A DNA stretch of 64,000 nt, taken from Anaeramoeba flamelloides (taxonomy: Eukaryota > Metamonada > Anaeramoebidae). The DNA lies in assembly GCA_027625915.1 (NCBI GenBank), contig JANTQA010000047.1, forward strand, positions 10,292,001 through 10,356,000, written 5' to 3'. Made by a program: the position numbers and the translations under genes. Each line of letters starts with the position of its first letter. The first letter of the stretch is position 1. The notes beneath the pieces were generated by a model. The model was given only the letters and a program-made list of their open reading frames with translations, had not been told where the DNA came from and searched no databases. Positions 55,072 through 64,000 of the stretch are shown here, one piece after another.

Positions 55072-58000
55072 TTAATCTTGTATCCCCTGTAAATAAGGAT
55101 TTAAAACCTTTTTCATTTCTTTTAATTGCTGTGACATTTTGTCGTGGAAGGGTTTGAAATTTTCAGGGCAAATTCTGCTGTGGACATAGATACCCTTATC
55201 CAAAATATGAAGCTGTTTAAACAATGCCTTTTTCAATTGGTTTATTAACAGTCTATCCTTTGGGTTGCTTTCAAGATATTGGTTGTTAAAGAAGGCGTCT
55301 TGATATTTGAATACGCCGCCATTGACTGCTGCATCGATTACCCCGTTTAATGCCATTGAGAAGGGATTAATATTTTGAGTATTTTCTTCTTCATATTTGG
55401 CGATTATTTTGACCAACTCTTCATTTTTCTGCTCGACAGATTCGACTGCGTTTTGTATTGGGCGCACTTCTATTACCATGGTGTCCTTAACGAACAATCT
55501 CGAGCTGTTAGTAGGGAAGCTACCTTGGCAAATATAAAACCATTTTCTGAGCCATAGGTCTTTGAATTCATTTTTTGATTTTGATTTATTCTTTCGAAAG
55601 GGCTTTGAATGAGAAAAAACAGAAATCTTGGTATTGAGCTGGTGCTTTTGGGAAAGCGAGGGCAATTTATCGTTAATTTTTTTTTTTTTACCCCTGATTT
55701 CTTCTCTTGAGGATGGCTTGACAAGGGACACCTGGATGTAAATGCTTTTCGAATTTTTTTGTTCCTCGGTGGGCAAATTGGGCCCGATTATTGCGTCGGG
55801 AATTTTTTTTTTAATTTTGTCGATAAAAACCGTCAATTGCTCAAAAAGCGCGCCACGGTATATAAACTGCTTGTTTTTCAATGTGCTGTGGAAATTGTCC
55901 TTATTATTTAATTGATCAAAGCCATTGCCGTAATACCCCACACGATAATAATTGGGATAAAATCGTTCCACTCGGCTGATGTTATGATAAAGCTGCGATT
56001 CTGTTTTTAATAGCTTGGAAAGTTTAAAATATTGATAGGTATTGTTCAAATATCTCCGGCGCAGTTCGTAAACCAACTCTGTGGCGTGCTCCCACAATTT
56101 CCCCTGGTCGAAATAGTTAATTGCCAGATACATCAGCCTTTCCTTTCTTTGAGATCTCGTTTCCCGTGGCCAATGGAAGCCGGCTTCGTCCAATTCCTCG
56201 ACATAGATCTTATCTGACCAAAATAGGGACTGGATGAGGGGCAAGAGGGTTAAGCCAGCCGAATCAAAATTCTTGAGATCAGTGTGCAATTTGGAGAGCA
56301 TCAGGGTATATTTGGCATAGAGCCCAAACCTTTCTGTCCGGTTTAAGTAATCGGTTAATTCCAGCAATAGCTCTGTTCTTTCTTCCTCGTACATTTCCAT
56401 TTCTGGAACCTTTTTCAATTTATTGATCTTGGTGATCAATTGGTTTAATTGTGTCAAAAACTGTTGGATTTTCTCATAGATTTGATTTTCTTTTTCAAAT
56501 TTCCTTTTAATTGTCGGATCAAAATATTGCCGAAACTTTTTATACTTGCCCAATTTGATGGCAGTGACAAACAAATCTGCTGTCCCCTGCTCAATGAAGG
56601 ACAAATTACTGCTCCTGCGATTTTCGCACTGGATCATTTCACAATACAGATTCATTCCCAAGTTCTGGATCTCCTTATCGTCTGTGAGCACCAGGGATAA
56701 AAAGTTGCTCACATTGTCCTGGAGGAATTGGTATTGCTTATTTTCCAATGAATTCCACGTGAATTCCAATAGTGTTGAGCATTCAGATCGTATATTGCCG
56801 TATAGATCGGTAACGTTTTTCACCTGCAAATCATTCATTTTCTCAAACTGTAGCAGATCGTGCTTGATTAAACAGATCAGGCATTTGAAAAAGCTATTCC
56901 ACACCGCCCCATCGAAATCTTGGTTGTTAATATTCTTAATCAGCAAACTGGAGATGTTGATTAAAAATTGGTAAATGATGAACAGTTGCGCCAATAGCAA
57001 AGACTTCCATTCCTTGGGGAATATTTTATTTTCTTCGATGTTGTTGTTTAGCAAGATGATCAGCTTGGAAATAAATCGATTGAATCCAGAAATACTCTTA
57101 TAGGAGTCTCTGACGAGGCTATAGCCATTGCTCGTTGTTTCAAGTTTGGTGTCTTGATCAAAATAAAATCTGTTGGCCTCACGAAACAATATCTTGTATT
57201 GGCTGCTGCCCAGCGAATGCAAAACAGTTAGCAGAATCGAATAAATTTCCCTTTCCACCGAGATAAAGGTGTTTTCAATTAATTTCAATTCTTCGGACTT
57301 TTTATTTTCTAGCTTGCCCAATTCAAAGACAGAAGTATTCTTTTCCACAGTTTTCCTTGCCCAAAATTGTGTTTGTCGTGATTTTTGAATGACTTCCTGT
57401 TGATGCAATTCCATGTCAGTTCTTAATTTTTGGCTTTTCATTGCAAAGTCATCTTTAATTAATTTTGAATTCTCTTCATAAATTTGCTTGTTCAAATCCA
57501 ACGCTTCAAAAAGAAATGGGATATATTCCAAAAAGTTATTCAAATATAATTGCTGATCATAATAGGTGCCCCTTGCTCTCCGAGAAAATATTAGTTTTAA
57601 CATTTTCAAGCAGTCCTCATATTCCTCGGCGCCATTGTATAAATGGAATTTTATCATTCGGAATAATATTTGATTTAATTTCTGCCGCGTAACACTTTTA
57701 TCGAAAAAGCCCAATTCGATTAATGACGTAATGAAGCTGAGCTTGGATTGGTTAATCAACGTTCGATTCCCAAAGGGGATTGCGTAAAACAAGGATAACG
57801 CATTTGACGCTAATTCGTTCACAGTGAAAATTTCAGAGAGGATTCTATATATTAAAGAAAAATGATTCAGCACAATGCTTTGGATCGTATCAATCTTCAT
57901 TGGCTCGTTTAAAGTCATTAAATTAATGATCTTCTCATTTAATTCAACCAATTTTGACTTAAATTCCGCTTTTTGCCGATGGATGTTGTTGATTTCACAC

Positions 58001-61000
58001 TTTAATAACCACGACCTGATAATAAAATTAATCAAATATGGCAAGGCTTGGCATGTATATATGACCTGTGTAACAGTCTCTTTTGTAATATTTGATATCG
58101 TCTGTAATAATTCTTCCAAGATATATTCATAAATTTGTGATAATTTCCCCTGATCTAAGTCCATTTTTGATCCTTCTCCATTATCTTTATCCTTCTCTTT
58201 CTCTTTTTCCTTTTCCTTTTCCTTTCCCTTTCCCCTTTCTTTTTCCTTTTCCTTTTCCTTCCCCTTTTCCTTTTCTTTTAAATTTTCCTGATTATTATTT
58301 TTGTTTTCCGTTTTGGAATATTTAAATCTAGTCAATAAATAATTATCAAATAATGATTTATATTCATCATATTTTTTTTGATTAATAATACTTAATATCT
58401 TGACTAAAGAATTATAAATTTTTTTAGAGACTGTACTGCCGCCAGAAGACAAAAATTTAAAGTGAATGTCTAAAATTTCTGGAAGTGATTTTACTATTTC
58501 TAATGATTCGGTATGTGACAGTTCTTTTAATATTTGCTCAAGTGATGTATTACTATTCCATTCGCTTAAACTAATCGCTTTGGAAACCTGCGTTACTTCT
58601 GTGCTAACCAATTTAATAAATATATCAAAGGTTTCTTTACGTTCAATTAATTTTGATTTTGATTTTAATTTTCTATTTTTTTTTTGTTTTTTTTTTATTT
58701 TTTTTTATTTTTTTAGGATTTGGTTTTGTTTTATATTTTTTGATATTTGTTAAAGTTGGTTAAAAATAAGTTAGATATTTAAAAATTGGTAAATTAGTTA
58801 GTTTTTAGAAAAAAAAAAAAAAAGAAATATTAAGAAAAGATATATATTAATAAAATAATATTAATAAAAATAAAGTAGAATTTGTAAAATTAAACAATTT
58901 TTTTGAAAGAAAATTTATAACCTAGCATTATTTAATTAAAAAATTCTATTTTATTTCTCATTTTTTTTTGGAAATATTATAATAATAGTTCCTTTTTTTT
59001 TATTATTATACTTGGGAAATTCAAATTTTAATTTATTAATTGAGAAATCAAAAAAAAATAAAAATAAAAAAAAAAAAAAAAAATTATATACCCATTTGGC
59101 AAGATTTCTTTTAAATAAAATAATGGATCATTTTGGAATAATTTTGGTACATATTTATAAGTTGTAAAAGTATGAAAACCTTGCGATAAGACAGTTCCAT
59201 TTTCATTTAAAAAGGGTACATATCTAAAGGAAAACATTTTATTCTGTTTTTTTTCATTTGTTGTACAATGATAAAATTCAAAAAACATGTGATAATTTTT
59301 ATATTGTTCCAAATTTAATTTAATTTTGAAAGTTTCTTTCCAAGTTGGATCATTTTTATGATAATAAACATAAGATTCATATTGCTCAATTGGATGACAA
59401 CCAGATCCAAAGGTAATGCAATTTTTGTGATTCGATTCTGGTCCTTTGTATTTTGTATTTGGCCGAATTGTGAGGACTACTTTGATATTTTTTGGTGATC
59501 TTTTTCTGTCTTGAAGAAAATTACCACTAAAAATTGTAATATAAAAATCATTTCTTGGTTCAGATGTTTGAATAAATTGTGGAAATTTCATTTTAAGAGT
59601 TCTTCCTAATTAATCAAGTTTTTTTTTATTTTTTTTTTTTTGTTTGTGATGTTATTAAATTATTATAAAAAAAATAGATATTTAGTTGAATTTTAAAAAA
59701 ATTTTTAAAAAATTGGATATCTTAAGTTTTTATGGGGTGGTATTACAATTGTTTAATTGTTATTAATTTATTTTTTGTGGTCGCGATTGAATCGTGGCTA
59801 GTTGCTCTTATATAAAATCAGTTTTTTAAAAACTTAGTCATTGGTTTGTATATGTATTTGTAATTTATGTTATCTAGTAGAACATAAGTATTTTTCTCAA
59901 TTATTTTTTTTTTTTTTGTTTTTGCAATAATTTTCTTTTTAAGTTTTATATTTTTTTCTTGAATTTTCTGAGGTTTTAGGTTTCCAAGTTTGACAAAGTA
60001 TTTAAACCACTCTTCCCCTCACTTTGTTATGGGTCGGGTATTCTCATTACATGAAATTGTTTAATTTTTAGACTAATGGCAACAGATTAATGTCAATGTA
60101 TAAAATTATAATTTCCAAAGTTCAACTATTCAATTCCACCATCACCATAAAATTTACTGATTGTTTATCCTATATTCGAAAATTTATTCAAAGGTGTAAT
60201 TTTAACTGAAAAATTAGACTTATGTTTCTGAAAATTAGTGATTTATCAGAGAATTCTTCTGACTTGTATAAGATTTTTGACTTTTTAAATTGAAGTTTTT
60301 AATTTTACTAATATAAACCAAGCTAATTCAAAAAAATAAAGTGATTGAGGCATTTATTAATTTTTTTTTCGAGTAATGATAAAGAATAGGAAATTGTTAA
60401 ATATTCAAAAAACAAAGAGTAGTTATTTGTCTCTTTAAATTTTATTTATTCCTATGCTTTTTTTTTTATATAGAAATTTGGAAAATAAATTCTTATACGT
60501 CCTTGAACGTAATTTTTTATTAATCTTTTGATTTTATTTTTTTTTTTTTCATTATTTATTCTAATTTTCTCAATTTTTATTCGAGCTACTTTATTGAACC
60601 AGAAGGTGAGAAGTTACAATTTCAAAATACCTTTTTCAATAATGAAAAAAAAAAAAAAAAAAAAGATTTGTAATCCAGGAATTGGGATTGATTACAACCC
60701 CTTACCAAAATTAACATTAACATTAGGTAAAGTGGGTTGGCTTTACAAAAGTTCAAAAATTCAAAATTAATATCTAATTTCTAGTTTTATTCTCTTTTTA
60801 GTAAAAAAAATTTTTAAATAGTTTATTCCAAGTCTGGAAATCTTGGTCTGGCTTATTAATCGTTAAGAGTTGTAATATTAAGGAAATCCTCAAGATGACA
60901 ACTAATTTTGAAACTACCCATTGCTTTTGTATTTGGTGTTAAACATTTTGGATATACCCCAAAATTTATTGACCAATAAAAATCAGGCAACAGACACAAT

Positions 61001-63608
61001 CAGTGAAATACAATTATTAACGAGCCTCTCCTTGATAAATTAAAAGATCCACTATTTTTGCTCACAAAAGTATTGAAAGGATTCAACAAAGAGAATATAT
61101 CTTGGAAAAATGAAATTACAAAGATAAAAGTTGAAGTAATTCTTTTCGCTTTATGAATGAAAAAATGATTTTTTTTTTGTTTTTTAATCTATTTTCCTTT
61201 TTTTCGAGAATTTTACATTTATTAAAAATTAGTCTTTTTATGTTTATGATAAGAATAAAATAAAAAAAAAATCATATAATTTATGTAAAAAACATTTAAA
61301 CCTAGAAATCATTGAAGATATCGATCATTTTTTATGGGACTGCCAATTCTATGAAAAAAATCGAACATTTTGGATTAAAGAACTAATTCAAATTAACAAA
61401 AACAATAAGAATAATATCTTTGATATTATTAGTAACAAATACTCATTATTTATCTTATTGTTGGTTAATGATAAAGAAAATTATGATTCTTTATTAAAAT
61501 TTCTAACCAAAAATTTAGAAATTAGGGAACGTTTGAGAAGTGCCGTCAAGTGCCGTAGAGTGCCTAGGTTTTTTTTAATTTAAGAAATAAACCGAAAATT
61601 TCTGAAATTTTCGGTTTATTTCTTAAATTAAAAAAAATCTAATGGCTGTAAGAGGAAATTAATTTCCTCTCTTCAAAATAAAAAAAAAAAAAAAAAATGC
61701 GTCTTTTTTGGGATTTGGATTTTAAAGGAGTCTATAAAAATCTACTTTCTTGAAAAATTAGAAAATTTTTTACAAATAATCTTGAAAATCGTGATTAATC
61801 TAATTCTTATGTTCGAAAAATAAAAAAATAAGAAGAAAAAATAAGAAGAAAAAGAAAAGAAAAGAAAAGAAAAGATTGAAATACCTATGTTTGCAATTGA
61901 TAATTTATTATCATTGAAATTGGATAATGTATCTGGGTTTAATATTTGCAATTGGAAGGTCAAAGTAGCGTCTTCAATTGGTGTCATACTTTTGTCATTA
62001 TTCATCAATAAATTATGATTATCATAAAAAGAGAAATTTTCATTATGGCGGAAAATTGAAATTGTGTGCTTAATTGGATTCATTTCTGCCTCCTTTAATA
62101 ATTGGAAAGTGAGGGATAAAATACCGACACCAATAGGTCTTCGATATTTTCGAAAAACTTTATATTTTTTATTTAATTTTTTATCGATTAATAACACACC
62201 CTTTCGGAAAACTATACAGACAAGAAACAATTCAGAAGCTATTTCTCTTTGTGTGATATCTATTAAAATTGATTGTTATTAGTTTTGTATATTAAATGGT
62301 TGAGAGTTAGGTTTGTAAATAAATTTAAGAAACAATTACAAAGGAGACAAATTAAATATTTTTCTAAAAAAGCAATACAATTGTTTGAAAAAAGTACATA
62401 ACAAAAGTTTTATCAAGTGTTAATAAAACTGTTTAAAACGTGCGAATTGGAAAGTTTAAAGTTCCAATCTTGAAAACGTTAAGCCCGCACTTTTTTACAA
62501 CATCTGCTAATTTGTGATTTTTTTCGATCTGTCCTTTAAAGACAAAATTTAAAATGAAAATGAAGTTTACTTTTAAAAATAGTTTGAAAATCCTTAGACA
62601 AATGATCTATCTCAGTACTGTTTTGAGGAATGGTCATTACAAACGATTCTGTTAAATCGTTCTTTTGTTTTGTGTTATAAATAAAAAATTTCAGCTCAAG
62701 GTCACCTTTTGCCTCTAATTTGATATCTTGGAATTGAAACAATAATTGATAATTGGTGTCTTCTGTTTTGGAATTAAATTTCTGGGTTTCGTTCAGAGAA
62801 CAAAATAAATCGTACATCCCATAAAAGCCAATTGTGTTGAGTGTTGCTAATTGAAAATTCTTTGATCTTGGCGTCTTTGGTAAGCCATAATCGTTGTTTT
62901 TTTGATCAATAAAGGAGACGATCGTTCTGAATACAGAGCGATTTACATTCTCAGATTTGTCAAATAGCACTAAGCTTCTTTTTAATTTCATTAGGAAGGA
63001 CAAACCTTTTTTGTAAAGTGTTTTGGTTTATGATTAAGAACAGCGTTAAAAAGCAAAAAAAAAAATTTAATTAAAGGTGTTTGTTGTGTGGAATTTTTCA
63101 TTTAAAAATATCCAAAAATTAAAAAAAAGAAAAAAAAAATATCCAAAAAAAAGTAAAAGAAGAAAAAAAATTTAAAAATTATTTGTTATTTATTTTTTTT
63201 TTTCTTCTTATTGCCTCATCGTAAAAATAAAAAGAAGAATTTGTTCTTACTTGTAATGATATTTTTTGTTTTTTTATAATCCTCGTTCTTAAAGGACTCT
63301 TCTAATAAGGAACGCCAAGTCCGAAGTGTAAATCTTGACTCAAGCATTATTGGCGAAAATTGGATTACTGTTTGTGTCTCCATCGAAAAGTATTCCTCTT
63401 TTGTAATCAATTTGTTTCCGACAACTTTCACATAGTTTTGTGGAAAGATCCCAATTTCATCGGTTATAATATTTTTACCTCGAAACCAGCCACTACAAGC
63501 TTCTCGAACATTAATTGGATCTCCTGGATTGATCGTAAGTTCATGTTCAGCCTCAGAATTGAAATTGTATAGTGCAACTACATAGTGTTTTTGTTCTTTC
63601 CAAGACAT
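55072..63608 (-). CDS. DOCK-family guanine nucleotide exchange factor
   Basis: Five exons: 63608-63251, 63005-62571, 62259-61885, 59605-59092 and 58672-55072. They total exactly 1760 codons plus stop, with matching phases at all four junctions. Domains: an N-terminal SH3 (about 8-63, with ALYNF, GWFRG, GIFPQNYVK); a helical region; a C2-like DHR-1 (about 402-555, with YVYYHKNDPTWKETFKIKL), which binds phosphoinositides; a long armadillo-like middle; and a catalytic DHR-2 (about 1339-1755, with YYRVGYYGNGF, FRKNKSKSKNEFKDLW and LNGVIDAAVNGG). The last motif contains the nucleotide-sensor region of the family. It should activate Rac-type GTPases; SH3-bearing DOCKs usually work with ELMO. A Lys-Glu repeat (58170-58290) interrupts the middle. 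The start is the ATG that directly precedes the SH3 domain. Confidence 0.93.
58170..58290 (-). repeat. Lys-Glu repeat in the DOCK gene
   Basis: A run of GAAAAGG/AAAGAG-type hexamers on the coding strand encodes alternating Lys-Glu with a few Gly and Arg. It lies between helical segments of the protein, before DHR-2. It probably forms a charged flexible helix and varies in length. The frame on the opposite strand is a shadow. Confidence 0.8.
58673..59091 (-). other. Intron 4 of the DOCK gene
   Basis: 419 nt. The donor PNG|GTATAT and acceptor AAAATAG|AAAATT restore the frame, with the glycine codon shared across the junction. It is T/A-rich on the sense strand. No element is recognised. Confidence 0.82.
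59606..61884 (-). other. Intron 3 of the DOCK gene (2.3 kb)
   Basis: The donor ACATAG|GTATTT and acceptor TTAATTAG|GAAG join to complete the glycine codon (NIGRTLK). The intron holds a LINE fragment on the opposite strand (61190-61700). It also has a coding-looking patch on the plus strand (about 60660-60768, CNPGIGIDYNPLPKLTL) that could not be linked to any gene. Confidence 0.85.
61190..61700 (+). mobile_element. LINE 3' fragment in DOCK intron 3
   Basis: On the plus strand it encodes the end of a non-LTR retrotransposon protein: NLCKKHLNLEIIEDIDHFLW, then DCQFYEKNRTFWIKEL. That is the zinc-knuckle region after the reverse transcriptase, closely related to the LINE at 32683-33788. After KNLEIRE comes a tail with GTGCCGTCAAGTGCCGTAGA, an AT-rich palindrome, TGTAAGAGGAAATTAATT and a poly(A) run ending near 61698. 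The start is blurred by a frame disruption near 61230. Only the last part of the element is present. It is antisense to the DOCK gene. Confidence 0.72.
62260..62570 (-). other. Intron 2 of the DOCK gene
   Basis: 311 nt. The donor TTTAAAA|GTAAAC and acceptor TTTTAATAG|ATATC give FKNITQREIASELFLV, matching the family's segment before the DHR-1 domain. No mobile element is visible. Confidence 0.82.
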
Positions 63609-64000
63609 TCTTGTTTTTGAAATAATGAAAAGAAGAAGAAAATCAAAAAATTAGTAAAGAATAGTTTGTAAAAAATAAATGTATTTTTGAGGGTCCCTTA
63701 CTGGAATAATTAAATTCAAAATTGTTTTGAAAGTGAGTATTCATGACTACCATTTGCTTTTATAATACGTTTGGATTGAGAAAATTGTTTTTATGAGACA
63801 ATTAAAAATCTTTTGGAATACAATTTGAGTAAACAAGCATTTTTAGGAACAGCAATTAGGTTTTAAAAAGAATCATAGGACTAGAAAAATTATTTTCAAC
63901 AAAAGGGTAGGTGTCTCCAAAATGCTGAACAAATAAAAAATGAGAATTTACCGTTTAAAATTGTAAAAGAAAATAATTAATCTCTCATTATAAAATATCA
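63609..64000. other. 5' flank of the DOCK gene
   Basis: About 390 bases upstream of the DOCK start codon. AT-rich, with no frame or repeat recognised. The promoter should be here, but no specific element is recognisable. Confidence 0.5.

Noticed and set aside
58092-58325. Plus-strand frame rich in Pro/Phe opposite the DOCK gene
   Set aside because: It is the complement of the Lys-Glu repeat in the DOCK exon.

Overview
This is nuclear DNA of a very AT-rich protist with large, transposon-filled introns. All three stop codons behave as stops, and introns are GT...AG, usually GTAAGN, GTATNT or GTAATT at the 5' end. The proteins carry runs of Asn, Lys-Asn and Lys-Glu. The gene set is a multidomain Rho GEF with kelch repeats, a DOCK-type GEF, a TRAPPII subunit, a bZIP factor and an acyl-CoA-binding protein. 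It fits an amoeboid eukaryote, either Amoebozoa or an Anaeramoeba-like metamonad; the sequence alone does not decide. No prokaryotic, organellar, rRNA or tRNA sequence was seen.

Layout: (i) 1-4795, intergenic, with two inverted-repeat elements. (ii) 4796-15896, minus strand, a five-exon IQ-RhoGEF-PH-kelch gene whose second and third introns are 4.9 and 2.3 kb and hold at least five mobile elements. (iii) 15897-27253, intergenic except for an orphan single-exon gene at 19924-20694. (iv) 27254-38108, plus strand, a three-exon Trs120/TRAPPC9 gene with a 6.95 kb intron that contains a LINE with a perfect 16-bp target duplication. (v) 38109-42115, intergenic, with two repeat copies. (vi) 42116-47188, minus strand, a three-exon gene for a bZIP protein with a transmembrane segment, like ATF6/CREB3-type ER-stress factors; its 3.6 kb intron carries transposons nested inside one another. 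(vii) 51071-51331, an intact acyl-CoA-binding protein. (viii) 55072-63608, minus strand, a five-exon DOCK GEF with SH3, DHR-1 and DHR-2.

The exon models rest on reading phase. For every multi-exon gene the phases agree across each junction, and conserved motifs (DH, PH, kelch, DHR-1, SH3) join seamlessly. The bZIP exon-2 acceptor is the only uncertain one. Two genes are Rho-family activators (RhoGEF, DOCK), suggesting actin control. TRAPPC9, the membrane bZIP and ACBP belong to secretory-pathway and lipid housekeeping. There is no sign of operon-like linkage.

Much of the non-coding DNA is mobile: palindromic Tc1/mariner-like MITEs, TTAA-targeting (piggyBac-like) elements, 5'-truncated LINEs, foldback elements, and several repeat families named here R1 to R7. 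Those families were defined only by comparing parts of this window with each other.
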